64,000 bases of DNA from Arbacia lixula (GCA_963669155.1 OZ022591.1:2931297-2995296), one strand, 5' to 3'; counted from the stretch's first letter, positions 16,265 through 28,735 are shown. The notes: generated by a model from the sequence alone, not told the origin. Program-made: numbers and translations.

Positions 16265-16600
16265 AATACAGGTGTATTATAATAGCGGGACCTCGTCTGC
16301 TGCACAGCGGTAGAGTAGCTGCATAGTGAAATGAATAGAGCTGGGATGGGATGGGAGCGTGGAGAAATGGGTACGATCAGGAGCTGGCTGGGCGGACAGG
16401 CTGGCGGGTGGGCCGGTCAGGGCTCGGGGTGACGGCTCGTGTAGCTCGGTGCTAAAGGAGTACACGGTACCGTTACCGCACGACGTGCGAATACAGCTTG
16501 CCAGACTGAGATGTGAGCAAGAATGTATGATGCGTATTTGAGTCATGAACATTGCCGGGTTTGTGCTCACGGAGATGTAATTTATTCACATCTCCCTGGT
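16265..16600 (-). promoter_or_regulatory. Candidate PIGP 5' UTR/promoter region
   Basis: Directly upstream of the PIGP start. Richer in G+C and CpG than its surroundings (GGGCGGACAGGCTGGCGGGT at 16390-16409). No clear TATA box or initiator could be assigned. Confidence 0.4.
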
Positions 16601-16888
16601 ATGTGGGTACACAGTGTGTAGTGACAGGATCCAAACGTTAAATCAAAAAGAGATCGTTATCCTATATAGAGCTTCTAAACTGTAGAGTAAGTCCATGGAA
16701 CATTTAACAAATAATAATGACCGGGAATAATGACTTCTGTAAATTTCAAGTCTACTCTCTTTAAAGTCACCCATCCCGCCCTAGCTTTTGATGCAGAAGG
16801 CTCATCATAAGTCAGCTCTGATGTTGACACATTAAGTTATAGCGGCTCCCTTGATACGTTTTACTCATCCTGCGTAATACTAAAGGAA

Positions 16889-16894
16889 GAGAGA

Positions 16895-16975
<81 letters not shown>

Positions 16976-16995
16976 GAGAGAGAGAGAGAGATGGA
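16889..16995. repeat. GA dinucleotide microsatellite
   Basis: Nearly perfect GA repeat of about 85 bp, then interrupted GAGAGA/TGGAGA units to about 17010. Open frames on both strands here are artefacts of the repeat. Confidence 0.95.
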
Positions 16996-18117
16996 GAGAG
17001 ATGGAGAAAGGAGATGTCTAGAGGGGGTGCGTGGGTGGGGGGAGGGGAGATGAGGTGTTCCAAGTCTCATTCTAAGCTCCAAACCGTTGCATGAAATGTA
17101 TAATAAGTTGATAGGGTTTTCCTGGCTTAGAAGGCCTATTGAGATGGGTAAACGGCCTACCCTTCGTGGATGTCTAGTTCTGAAGACCTCTTAATTCTTA
17201 TACCACGACTTTTCAACTCGAATCATTCATATCTAGCAATATTAGGCCTTCGCCTGTCCATAGAGACTGATCTTCTGTTCACGGCTTGAAGTGGTCTTCA
17301 TAAACAGGCTATTGACAATTAAGAACACAGATAACTATGTTATAGACCTTCCCTCAGAACTGCTGATCTGAAAGCTTACTTTCAATGATGGCCCGCGTTC
17401 TGAACAGACGTTTAGCGCAAACAGAGTACTAAACCTGGACTAACTTTACGGGACGCCGAATAAGACAACATGAAAATCATTGATTCAATTCATTTGACTT
17501 TGTCCTCGGGATCATGATGGTAATATATTGAATTTGCCCATGTAACAATTACAGGGATTAATGGAAATAAATCACTGTTGTGATTCTGTGATGAAAATCA
17601 ATGATTTTGTGACTGCATCAGATGGTTTATTTTGCGAGACATTAAAGTAAATCCAGGCTTAGTACAATGTTAGGTTTGACCACCGCTGTGAACACAGGCT
17701 AATAATTTTAGGCATGACACCATAGGCTCTAATGCGACGCCATGCAGGAGTACACTAAAAAAGGAAAGGAGGGCGGGGGAGGGGGGGGGGGGATTCCCCC
17801 ACTCGCACGCCCCCGCCCCCGTCGCGTAGGCACCACACGTATAAACCTATCTGAAAGCGCTGACACAAACTACCGTACATTCGACACTAGAAATGCAATA
17901 ATAGGATTTTAACAATGGACGTCCAAATACATGAACTCTTGGCTATACTACTGTCATGACTGTGTATACTGTATACGCAATCCGTAGGTAAACAAACCTG
18001 TTTTAGGAGCACAATGTGCATACCCGCGCACTGTTAACGTATATTGCACGACATAGACAGTACTTATCAGTCGTGGGAGAGATGGTTAAGCAGGCAGCAA
18101 ATAATACACAATAATTA

Positions 18118-18383
18118 TTTTACCTGTGCATTTGAAACATCATCAGAAACATGTTTTCATTCACATAGCTCTTTGAAAAAAATCCTGTATCAAAAACAGA
18201 AAAAGAGCAATTTATGGAGTCATACAGCATAAAGTACATGGGAGAGCACCTCGCACGTGACGTTACAAAACAAAACAATCGTAACTTTCTTATTCTTTAA
18301 CGGATTTTCATCAAACCTTCACTAATAACTATGTTTCTGTTTTGACTAGCACCAAATTAATTTCAAGGTGGACTATCCCTTTG
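18118..18383. mobile_element. Diverged copy of the CRE-bearing MITE
   Basis: In inverse orientation to 15205-15618: ATTTATGGAGTCATACAGCA, GAGCACCTCGCACGTGACGT, then GATTTTCATCAAACCTTCAC and ATGTTTCTGTTTTGAC. Ends GGACTATCCCTTTGG with the TTAA lost. The central palindrome has decayed to TGACGTTA (18258-18265). The left end is not clear. Confidence 0.65.
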
Positions 18384-19140
18384 GAGTCGTAGGTCTATCA
18401 TGTATATTACTTCAAAGCAAAATCTCATCGGCCCGTGTACTCATAAGAACAGAAAAAACTCAAAGACATGACAATGAACCACCGCCAGAGTGCATGTGTA
18501 TGTGTCTGTATGTATTTGATTTGTTTACTGTGTAACGTTATCCATAAAAACCCAGTCGCGCCCCAAGCTGTAATCTTGGTATATATGAAGACAATGGCTT
18601 AAAACCATTTATTCATGCTATTTCATTTTTCAAAAACAAACTGTTCTGAACATTTTGCACGTAATTATTTCGTCATGACCATTGTCAAACCAAATTATGT
18701 TACGTCGTCATAGTTCGACCTTTTCTGATCCCATAGGATGATTATTTGATGTCTTTTTAAATAACCTACCTTAAAGGAGCAGTCCAGACCCAAACGAGAT
18801 TGCTGTCGGTTATTTTGGGGTAAAATCTGACATACAGTGATAAAGTTACGTATGTTTGAGGAGCATAATATTTACTGATTAGAAGCATGTGCATGTAAAG
18901 CATTATTCCAGGAATATCTCGTCAAGACACAATTAAAATCTAATAAAGAATGTTTTCCAAACCTTTGTTTGAGATGCATAGTTATTTCCTTTACATTTTC
19001 ACAAAGAAAATTCATAATCAGGAAATGGTCAAGTCTTACAATAATACTGTCATTTCAACTACACCGGTTATAATTAGAAGGGCGGTAAGAATTCTTGAAG
19101 GAACATTCTGTACCGGATATCATGGATATGTAAGCAATTA

Positions 19141-19370
19141 TTACATCACCATCATCACCATCACCACCATCATCACCATCATCACCATTATCATCATCAG
19201 CATCACCATCACCATGTAACCATCATCATCATCACCATCACTACCACCACCACCACCACCACCACCACCACCACCACCACCACCACCATCGAAACCACCA
19301 TCATCATCACCTTCGTCACCATCAACACCATCATCAACATCATCATTATCATCAACGTAATGAAGTACAA
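19141..19370. repeat. CAT/CAC trinucleotide microsatellite
   Basis: Long run of ATC/ACC/CAT units, including an uninterrupted CAC tract at about 19240-19290. Confidence 0.95.
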
Positions 19371-22300
19371 CATGACGCTCCTTTGCTAAGAACTGAATTG
19401 AATTGAATTGGAATTAAAAAATGAGTACCAACGTTAAAATATCATCAGCATGCGGCGATTCGCTGTCGTTTTAATAATTATTATGACAAATATGAAGTGA
19501 TACTTCATCTAGTATGATACAGGGTCTTTGAATGATATTACAAGATATGTATAATGTAAAAGAGTTAAAGTAATTTGTTCGAATTACTTTTTACAATTGT
19601 TGCTTTGTGAATTGTATTGTATGAATTTAATTTGAGAGAAAACAACAAACATCTTTAAAAAAATACACATAGTATATATAAATATATATATAAATACGGT
19701 TACGGCCATCCGTTTGAGTTACAACTGGGAAGTTACGCGTTGTTACATTATTTTTCCCAAATGACCCCTGCCCTTTTCTACCAAAATAAGGACAGCAATT
19801 TGCTTTATTTACGGCTTTTCTTAATCTCATTTCCCGCGCCACTACTTACCATAATATCATACATGTGGCCGAATGAATCGGACCCCACTAGTTTGCGTTA
19901 CGTTAATCCACATAGCCACAATCATTAGTAGGCCTACGATGTTACGCAATCAATGGAGACGAGCTTACGTAATGCTGGCATTTGCCATGTGTGGCATCGG
20001 AACTCCAAATACATGTACAATGTACTGGTAATTTAATTCAACAATGTTAATTCATCATGAGTGGAACTATAGAGAGAATCCCTATACAATTTCGATGCCG
20101 TTACTTTCAATGTTGGACATGAAATCTTGAGCACTGATTGTGCATGCATAACGTTGAGATGACTGACTACAGCGTCATGACTGATGCGGGGCATAGGCAA
20201 ATAGCAGAGAATCGAAAGTGATGAAATGAATATCAAGTGTTTCGATGCTGGGCGGATACCCAGCCCTAGCGGAAATTCTCGTTGCCGCGTGCACGCACCG
20301 GAGATGCATGGTGTACGGCTGTGGTCGTAAATAAAAAATAATGCGCTTCCGGTATCACACGCGCGCATAACGTGTAGTGCCAGAATGCTTTCCTCAGTTT
20401 GATTATCATTAAAGGCCACCGATATAACGCGATCCGATCAGTCCGAATGCTCTGCGACTGGCTGAATCAGAGGATACTATCATTGGATTTGTGAAAGAAG
20501 GTGACGTCACATCGTTGGTCCCTTGCGACTGCAGATTCGGTTTGTCTGCGATGGCTTTAACCAAGGATAACCGATGGATATCCATCCCTCTGAACGAGGT
20601 TTGGTTCCGCCACACGACTGACAGACGGTCTTAGGAATATTCGCGATTGTGTTATGTCCATCTGGATTTAACAACAGGTCATGCATAATTCCTAAACATG
20701 CATACAGTCACTTCAGTTTTCGCTGATTAAATTGTAGTTTTGTCACGAAGTATGTAGTTAATGAGGACAAGCGAATACAATATTTGATACTTTTCTAGAT
20801 GAAAATACCAGTTTGGGCGCGGCTGGGCGCGTTTTGAGGGCATGCAGACAAACTTCTTTGAACAGGGTCATGGTTCGCTAGACCCTGTCTATGTAAAAGG
20901 GAGGATAAAGGTGGCTTATCCATGCAGTAAACGGGGGTTAATAATACACGCAGTGCCGCACATTATAAGTAATAGCTCGTACAGTTTCGTGTAACTCTAT
21001 GCTACAATATAATGTTCTAGCACCAACATGGTTGCGGTAGATATCTCTGGTATATGGGGTAAGACAGTCCTCAATTTGTGCTTCTTGGCATCTTTTCCAC
21101 GAGCTTAATTGAATAACGGTCACGTGCCAAAGGAATGAAAACAGTAAACACAGTCCTTTTTCATTAATTTTATTTCGACCGAGAAATATATCACATTACT
21201 TTCCTAGATCCCAATAATGTCCACCTTTAGGAACGAAAAGATTTTGGAAGCATATCCAAGGTCCCAAAGTATGGTCATGACGAATATCGCAATATATTTA
21301 GTAAGTGATTTTCAATAAGTTTTATTCTTTTATCAATGAAAGTATAAATAATTTTTAATGAATTACCATGATTAGTCAAGGGAGGCCTACAATGATAGAA
21401 CAATACCCAAAGGCAACTAAAAAGAAAGTAAGCACTGTTATAAAGCAGATTAATGAATGCTGCTTGATTATCTCTAAATACATACCCACCATTCCTCCAT
21501 GGAGGTAATCGTGTGTGGATTAAGGGGGATTTATACTTCCTATAATCCTTTCCATTGACTCTGCATGTTCTCTGTGTGAAGAATTCGCCACCAGGCATAC
21601 TTCGTTCATTCAATACAATATACAGTATTTGATGCGTTTGGTAGCTGAAAGGAAAACGGATCCCCAATAATACAGCGTCATTATCAGGTACCGTCTTTGG
21701 AGTGAAGGTTGGCTGCCATTATAGTCCTCCGGGCTTCTCGGTCTTATGCTTTCCTAGCGAGTGCTCCGGACTGTTTGATGTTTGTCCACTGTTTGATGTT
21801 CGTCCACTGCTTTATGTTGGTCAACCAGTCCATTGGTGGTTTTTTACCCTGTCTCTTCTACCTTTTAAGTTGTCCTTCTAACATCTTCCTTTGGGTATCA
21901 TTCTTTCTTAAAATGAATTGTACATTATTTTGAACGTTAGTAAACCAAAATTCGCTCCGATTATGAAATCAAATGGTCTTACACATTTTCTACAAGCATG
22001 TCCCTCTTTAAATAAAAGATTAAGCAGACACAAATGTCAGTGGACATTAACGAACTATCGTATATATATAAGGATATTGAACAATTTGAGATCTCGCGTT
22101 AATAAAATTAATTTACAGAAATGATTTTCTTTTCATAATTTGAACAGATATCAGCAAACAAAAATAAACAAGTTTTTTAAGTAAAGTATCTCAGCCGCAC
22201 GCAAAATTGATGCACGCAAACATTTTTTTAATGATAACACACAGCTTGAGATATAATTTTGACAATACATTGTAATTGAATCTCTCAATTCCAGAGAATT

Positions 22301-22800
22301 CTGAAAGTGAAGACGTTAGTCAAGTTTGAAGCTAAGAAAAATAAATCATATCTCCGTTTATTCATCATTCCTCAATAGTTCAGAAGGAACCTGAGTACAA
22401 GATCTTTAATGGTGTTTCTTGAAAATTGCAAAATGTATTAAGCTTCGAGAGACAAAATGGGCAATGAAAGGTATTCATTTCCAAGTTGATATCCGCTGAG
22501 TGTCGGTGCTGAGCATCAAAGCACAACATCTGTCACAAATTATTGATGAATACTCCACGATTTGGGGTATAGTTATGCTGGTTAAGTAACGTGAGCAATA
22601 CACACTCCAATTCTGATTTTTCAACGTTTATTCAATTACATTAATTTTCCTTGTTTCATTATTCTTTGATTTCGTGATTGTTTGTAAGGGAAGTGTATAT
22701 TCCAGCTCTATCCGACACACAGTCATCACATCAGCATAGACGGTTGATTTTGAACGGAAAATGAATCAATATCAGTTTTTAACGTTACACAACTATGAAA

Positions 22801-22977
22801 TTAAAACTGTGGAATAGACCATCGGTATGTATGCATATTGTATTCAAACAATACGTTACTAATTGTAACCCAAAAACTTGTCCGAGATTTGTCCGAGGAA
22901 AGCAACTAATAAATTCAGAGTACATTCCACCCATTAAAACTGAATTACGAAATACAGGTGAATGTAATAACGCGTGA
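22801..22977. repeat. Dispersed repeat pair, copy 1
   Basis: Shares ordered blocks with 34184-34380: TTGTATTCA...CAATAC.TTACT, AACCCAAA..CTTGTCCGAG, TTTGTC.GAG..., AGCAA.TAATA.ATTCAGA, CACC.ATT.AAA.TGAAT and ATACAGGTGAAT. Much diverged. Its origin is unknown. Confidence 0.55.
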
Positions 22978-23555
22978 AAGTTCTGAATACATTACGAATA
23001 TGGCTTGTTGCCAATCACCAGGCCATTCTCAATGTGTATTAACTATCGGAGCATGTTATATCTTAATTATGATTTACCACTGTCGAAAATAATTATTTTG
23101 ATGATGTGACAATGTAAACTCATTATTGAAAAAAGGTATTATAGCCAATAATGATATAGAAATATAAAAATAACCAAACTCTTATGATAAATAACTATTG
23201 TATGAATAGTATATTTAATAAATTATGTCGTGCAATACTCTTTCACATAAGAGAATATTAATACTATTTCCCCGCTAGATATAAACAAAATGATATTCAC
23301 TTTTGTTTTTAGTAACGTGGATCATGTTAAGAATTATGTCATCATATATTTCTATAATTCAATTCTATTTATTTGATAAAGAAAATATGACTTTGACATA
23401 CAGCTGATGGCATTTTGCATTCATAAGAGTTATTATAATGATGTATTGCTATAAACTGTCTATACGTTATAAATTGTGAATGTACCAATGTCTATCCACT
23501 CCTGAAATGTTTTCCTGTATTACGTAGTGGTTGTAAAGAGCAAAGTTCCGCGTGA

Positions 23556-23928
23556 TTAAAGGGCATATACTGTACTGGGAAGGCAAAAAAGCCTTCAAAA
23601 TGTAATTGTTAGCAATCTTCTTGCCAATGGTCTTAAATTCATGTATTGACCTTTTTAGAAGCTTGCTAAAAGTTATTTGCCCTAAAATGATCCACATATG
23701 GAGTAATTAATGATTAATGATTAAATCCTCAAAATGTTTGGGCAGAACATTTTGAGAATTTGTAATTTAATCACTCATTACTCCAAATGTAGATCATTTG
23801 AGGGCAAATAACTTTTAGCAAGCTTCTAAAATAGACAATACATGAATTTAAGACCATTGGCAAGAAGATGGCTAACAATTACATTTTGAAGGCTTTTTTG
23901 CCTTCCCAGTACAGTATATGCCCTTTAA
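23556..23928. mobile_element. TTAA-flanked palindromic MITE (370-bp family), complete copy 1
   Basis: TTAA at 23556-23559 and 23925-23928 encloses an almost full-length inverted repeat beginning AGGGCATATACTGTACTGGG. The arms include AAAAGCCTTCAAAATGTAAT, CTTGCCAATGGTCTTAAATT and AAAGTTATTTGCCCT, meeting at CTCAAAATGTTTGGGCAGAA. No coding capacity. The second complete copy is 43888-44258. Partial copies are at 24882, 29872, 36028 and 63094. Confidence 0.92.
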
Positions 23929-24241
23929 GGCGAAGACTTCGTGGAGACGTCTCCGAGACCTGCTAGAGACTGGATAAAGTCTCCAAAAATGATATTTACC
24001 ATGTGTGAATTTACCACGATTCCCGGCAACCTGGCGAGTCTCCAGGAGATATCGCGGAGACGTTGCGCAGACTCGGTCTCCACCAAGAAGCAAACTGGTC
24101 TCCAGTGGCCAAAGTCATGGAATTGAACTAGCCTAATCACTTACGAAACATACATGAACGTAGCTATTTGCACTTGAGTGATTAACTCGGGTTAGTAAGG
24201 TATCGTGAATATGGCTCAGAGCCAATGAAATACCTACTTTT

Positions 24242-24735
24242 ATAGAGTAGCGTGGTGTCGTCATATCCATTGTTATACAGGTTTCTGGTTCTGGACAACA
24301 TCGGTCATGAGAGTTCCACTGGTCCGACATTGTCTCGCGGGCCAGTATCGGGCACTCCCTATGTGTGTCCCCGCAACGATCACCGCTGTTTGTAGTCTTG
24401 ACAATACGCTCATATGACGTCAGACTTCGATTCTCTCGATTACCTAAGTGTAACATCATTCGAGCATTAGTGTCAAGACAACTGGTTCTAAACTATGCGG
24501 GTAGAACAAGCAGCGGTGATCTCAGCGGGGACTCTGAAGGTGCCTGACACTAGCCCGCTAGATAATATCGGTCCGGTTAACCTCTCACTGGAAGGATTTC
24601 GTTTAGAACCAGTTGTCTTCAACATGCTCGTATGACGACACAACTTCGGTACTCTATGAGTGTCCCCGCAATGGTCACCGCTGCTTGTCGTCTTGACAAC
24701 ATGCTCATATGACGACACCACTTCGGTACTCTATT
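24242..24735. mobile_element. Compound foldback element with ATAGAGTA ends
   Basis: Left end ATAGAGTAGCGTGGTGTCGT, right end ACGACACCACTTCGGTACTC followed by TAT. Internally the arm motif (ATATGACGACACCACTTCGG or its complement) and CCGCAA.G.TCACCGCTG occur several times, so a unit appears duplicated and inverted. A simpler relative is at 60352-60570. Confidence 0.7.
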
Positions 24736-24881
24736 GCGAACGATAAACTCATTCATTGTTCATTCATCCAATATGGCCCTTCTTTTGTGGACACGGCATT
24801 GTTCTCGTGCACAACAGTGCAAACAAGAAGAAGCGCCAGCATAGTTGCGGGTGGACAAGAAAACGATTCAAAGACTAGTGA

Positions 24882-24960
24882 TTAAAGAGAATATACTGTA
24901 CTGGGAAGACAAAAAAAAAAACCCTTCAGGTGATCGTGAGCAAAATGTTGATCATTTGAG
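24882..24960. mobile_element. 370-bp TTAA MITE family, internally deleted remnant
   Basis: TTAAAGAGAATATACTGTAC, then TGGGAAGAC, an A run, CCTTCAGGTGATCGTGAGCA and GATCATTTGAG. It matches the left arm then jumps to a distal block. Confidence 0.6.
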
Positions 24961-25469
24961 CATGGACCTATCATGGATGGACTGCGCTCGGATAGACTTG
25001 CTTTGATCTATGAGGTCCGCCGCCTCATAAAAATTCAAGACATTCAGGTGTTTTAAACAATTAGCTGTATTTCTAATTAGGTAGTGCCTTCTCTGAATAA
25101 CAAAAGAAAATCTGTTTTGAGAAGTACGTCAACCGTTCAGCCTTCGCTGGGAGCTCGTAGCTGATCTTTTTACATCACGCACTGTGAATTAGTTTTGGGG
25201 TGAGCGAAGGGAAATTTTGAAAAAAATGTAGAAAGAATTTGATCTGTTACTTTTTCGGACACCTCCGCACACGAAATTGAGGTTGTTTCCATGAAAGATG
25301 AAACATTCAATAAACGATTTACAAGATATTTTTAAGGAAATATGATTCGGAAATGTGCGATATGGAGGCATTTCTCTGGTATGTTTTCTACAGTATTCTC
25401 CTTTTATCACAAAAACGAAGAAACAATACAATCTGAAATTCACACAATCGTACACACTAAGAAATTAGG

Positions 25470-25975
25470 GTACAACTTTGAACCCCTAGGGGTACAATCC
25501 TATGCAACACCGGGTGAACCCCTAGGGGTACAACTTTGAACCCTATTCTTGGGGTGCAAAATTTGTACCCCAACCTGGGGTGCAATTTTGCACCCTAGGG
25601 GTACAACTTTAAACCCTATTCTTGGGGTGCAAAATTTGTACCCCAACCTGGGGTGCAATTTTGCACCCTCCTGGTATAAGTTTCTACCCCTTGGGGTACA
25701 AAAATGGAACCTTGGGCTACAAAAATGGAACCTTGGGGTACAAAAATGGAACCTTGGCGTACAAATATGGACCCTCAGGGTACAAAAATGGAACCTTGGG
25801 GTCTAAAACTGAACCCTATAGGTTGAAATTTGGACCCTACGGGTACAATTATGGAACCTTAGGGTCTAAAACTGGACCCCTTGGGGTCCAATATTAGAAC
25901 CTAATGGGTCCACAATTGCACCCCAAAGGTGCATATTTTACACCCATATGGGTTCACATTTATACCCTCTTGGTT
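25470..25975. repeat. GGGGTACAA minisatellite-like tract
   Basis: Many degenerate units of about 18 bp (typically GGGGTACAAAAATGGAACCT) mixed with inverted forms (TTTGTACCCCAACCTGGGGT). One 73-bp segment, starting at about 25548 and again at about 25621, is directly repeated. Because the unit is a multiple of three it stays open in several frames (LGVQKWN, LGYKNGT repeats), which is not evidence of a gene. Confidence 0.85.
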
Positions 25976-25979
25976 CATG

Positions 25980-26140
25980 CATACACACACACACCCACAC
26001 ACACACACACACGTACAAACACACATGCACACACATCCCCTTTATACAAACCTGAATCCATGCATACAAACATACACACACAAACACCTACACAATCATG
26101 TACAAAAGCATCCAAGCACACACAACATACACACACATAC
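25980..26140. repeat. CA-rich microsatellite
   Basis: Interrupted CACA/CATA repeat following the GGGGTACAA tract. Confidence 0.9.
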
Positions 26141-27115
26141 ATGTACACTACAAGAAGCAGGGTAAACTGGTAATCACCGGAGAACAGTATACTTGAACAT
26201 GTACATGTACTTTAATATACAAAAAAATAATAACAGTTTGTTAGTTCTTGATATAGCCTCAATAACAAAAGCACCATTTCTTTTAAAATACAATATTGCT
26301 AAGTAACAAGTCCTATTTTTTTCAAAGCACACAATGGCAAATGGACGGAGAAAGAAAATGAACTATCTGATGTAAACCTATTATTCAGCTTTGGGGTTTC
26401 TCCAAAGACTTGTGGGAATACATTATAATGAAACAAACAAAAAAAAAATACAAAATACAAATAAAACACATAACTCACTTTATACATGTACCACATTTAC
26501 CAAATGAGTTGCTCAATATATAACACAGAGTTGCTATCCTTCTACCACTATTACTATATCAAATTAGTTGTTTGAAAATATTTCAGAGAGTTGCTGCATT
26601 TGTTCAAGAGGCAATGTTGTTTCACTTGACTTATTGCAAAACAGCCAGTTCAAATCGGTAATTATAAATTAAAGATTGCTTATCATCCAAAATACAATAA
26701 TTGTGGCCAAAAAGTATGCATGGAAAGAAAAAAAAAATATAATATACAGTGCTGGACAGAACTGTAGCACTTGCCTTCTTGACCAAGTAAAAGACTAAAA
26801 ACTTCATTAATTGTTGATTTTAATTGCTCAAAGTGAAAGTAAAATAAATTGGTGTGGACTCTGGAGTCCTTTTTTATGAAATAACATACCGATACATCCA
26901 GTAAATACACACTTAGGAATTTCTATAGAACTGTGTTTGTCATAACAGGAGCGCACTGTATCAGATTGATCCCAAATCATACAATCATCTGAATCATAAG
27001 TTGAAAATGACCAATGATCATAAGAACTTGTTACTAACTTAAACATTCTGGATTACTGCATAATTGCAGTACACACCATAAAAACAGTGTTGACAAATAA
27101 TGTACCCTCGCGTAC

Positions 27116-27227
27116 GTTTCATCCTGTCTGCAACAATACCACTATCAGGATTTCTCTTAGCTGCTTGGTCCTTCAATGAAGCGACATGCCGCTTGATGCT
27201 GGCGTCATCCTCTCCAGCTGGGTAGTC
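27116..27227 (-). CDS. Unrecognised gene, exon B
   Basis: The acceptor is TTTTGCTGTGCAG|GACTAC. The donor is uncertain: AAAC|GTACGC (used here) or, slightly further, AGG|GTACAT. Phase 0 at the acceptor agrees with exon A. Confidence 0.6.
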
Positions 27228-28512
27228 CTGCACAGCAAAATAAAATAAGAAATCACAGAAAAGAAAAGATGAATTCTATTATCAACAGGAAGCTTCAAAC
27301 AAACATCTGATACCACTTAATATTTAAAGTGATAGGCTAACATTTACCATAGTTAAAACAATGTGAGCTACAAAATTCCCAATGCCCGCATTGTCTTTGA
27401 TAAGGTCTAAAAATGAAGCCCTGAAAAAATTGTATTTCAAAATGATTATTTAGAGCTTTAAAAAAGTGAAAAGTAAGTTGATCGTTTTCACCTGTCCTTT
27501 TCCTCCCATAGATTTACTCATGTAGATCTTTGTTATTTTCTACTTGCCCCAAGTATTAATTGTTTATTCATTCATATCTTGCCAGTGGCAGCATAAATTT
27601 CCAAACTTTTGTGTTCTAGGATGTTCATTTGTACATTCAAATGCTACTATGTAGCTGAGATATCAAAGTTGAACATATTTTTTCAATTGAAGCTCCACAA
27701 TGTTAGCCTATCACTTTAAAGGGAGAAGGCACCAGCAACTAACAGGCATAAATTAAGAAAATAAAATTTGAGTTCTTGCCAACCAGTCAGATTGCGCGTG
27801 CGCTGCACTGGAGCTGACCATGCGTGACCAATGCATGCCACGCGACTTGTGTTAGCCATACCTTGTTTATGTACGTACTGTTTGAATTGATGAGCTCCTC
27901 CCCCTAAAGCTGTTTAGGGTAAACCTTACAAAGACGTAAAATAAACACAAATTAACTAATTTATAGGGCCTTGATGAGGGTGAGTATTACAAAGTACCCC
28001 TTATTTAAGCTGTCTTTATCACCATGTACCATAATTCTCATAATACAATGTCATTCTTATTCTTAACTTATGCCTCTTAGTTGCCGGCGCCTTCTCCCTT
28101 TAAGTAAAAATAGAAGTCCAACTCAATACAACTCTTTATTATAGTAAAGGTCTAAAATTCAAATACAGTAAGCCAAAAAATATTGTGACAAGGAAATTTT
28201 CTGGAAGTGTGACAATTTTATGGATGGAATCAATTCTTGATAAATGTACCACAAATTGAAATTAATCAAACCAAATCATTAAAAAAGAGTTTGTAAACTG
28301 TAAAGCAATCACAAAGGTATGTGACTGACTGTACTGTTTTTTACCTCAACACTGTTCCGCTTCTTCCTCTTTACTGGGGATGGTGCTCTCTCTTCTGTAG
28401 TCCGCTTACCACTATGGCCATAGAATGTTCGATTTCTGGCTACGTCATCCAGAGCTGGGAGAGTCCCCCTTTCATGCTTAAATTTTGTTTTAAGCGACTC
28501 TTTGATGGTATC
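27116..28512 (-). CDS. Unrecognised minus-strand gene, two internal exons
   Basis: Two in-phase exons (28512-28345 and 27227-27116) give 93 codons. The first reads DTIKESLKTKFKHERGTLPA, LDDVARNRTFYGHSGKR, then a basic SPVKRKKR segment. The second reads DYPAGEDDASIKRHVASLKD, then QAAKRNPDSGIVADRMK. From memory the pattern YPxGED...SLxxH...(K/R)RNP...V.DRM.RT recalls a multicopy family of uncharacterised proteins in fish and invertebrates; I cannot name its function. The basic stretch could be a nuclear signal. No start codon, first exon or 3' exons were found, so it may be a fragment. It lies inside the candidate element 25453-29632. Confidence 0.6.
27324..27719. mobile_element. TTAA-flanked foldback element A
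   Basis: TTAA at 27324-27327 and 27716-27719, with inverted ends AGTGATAGGCTAACATT. It lies in the intron between exons A and B, and its right TTAA is also the left TTAA of the next element. Confidence 0.8.
27716..28103. mobile_element. TTAA-flanked foldback element B
   Basis: TTAA at 27716-27719 and 28100-28103. Inverted ends are AGGGAGAAGGCACCAGCAAC at the left and, complemented, AGGGAGAAGGCGCCGGCAAC at the right, with similarity extending through AGGCATAA.TTAAGAA. No coding capacity. Confidence 0.82.
28345..28512 (-). CDS. Unrecognised gene, exon A
   Basis: The acceptor is GTTCTGTAG|GATACC and the donor is GTTGAG|GTAAAA; 168 bp, phase 0 at both ends, 56 codons, no stop. Good splice sites plus protein-like composition in AT-rich surroundings support a real exon. 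Confidence 0.65.
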
Positions 28513-28617
28513 CTACAGAACAAATGTATTGGGATAAATGAACCACGTTTTAAAAATCAAAATTGTTTTGTGCATCTGGTGCTGATATAATCTGAACTGC
28601 ACGCATACATGTATACA

Positions 28618-28735
28618 TGCACACACACACCCACACAACACACACACACACACCCACCCACCCACACACACACACAACACACACACACCCACAAAACACA
28701 CACACATATAAACACACACACACACACACATGCAT
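28618..28735. repeat. CA dinucleotide microsatellite
   Basis: Interrupted CACA repeat. Open frames on the minus strand here (MCVCVCV...) are artefacts. Confidence 0.95.

Larger units (their letters stand above)
16601..25450. other. Intergenic, repeat-rich
   Basis: No supported gene on either strand. Contents recognised: GA microsatellite (16889-16995), G/C runs near 17770-17820, a MITE copy (18118-18383), a CAT/CAC microsatellite (19141-19370), a short CpG-rich stretch at 20240-20380, one member of a dispersed repeat pair (22801-22977), and foldback elements at 23556-23928, 24242-24735 and 24882-24960. The remainder shows nothing recognisable. Confidence 0.55.

Noticed and set aside
20033..20419. 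128-aa minus-strand open frame in a CpG-richer patch
   Set aside because: No recognisable domain, no splice partners, unremarkable composition; likely chance.
20490..20520. Additional TGACGTCA near 20500 as another CRE-bearing MITE
   Set aside because: Flanking sequence does not match the MITE family; a lone CRE-like octamer.
21275..21667. 130-aa minus-strand open frame
   Set aside because: AT-rich chance frame without homology or splice support.
25549..25897. Overlapping plus-strand frames with LGVQKWN / LGYKNGT repeats
   Set aside because: Consequence of an 18-bp repeat being a multiple of three; several frames are open at once and no start context or homologue supports coding.
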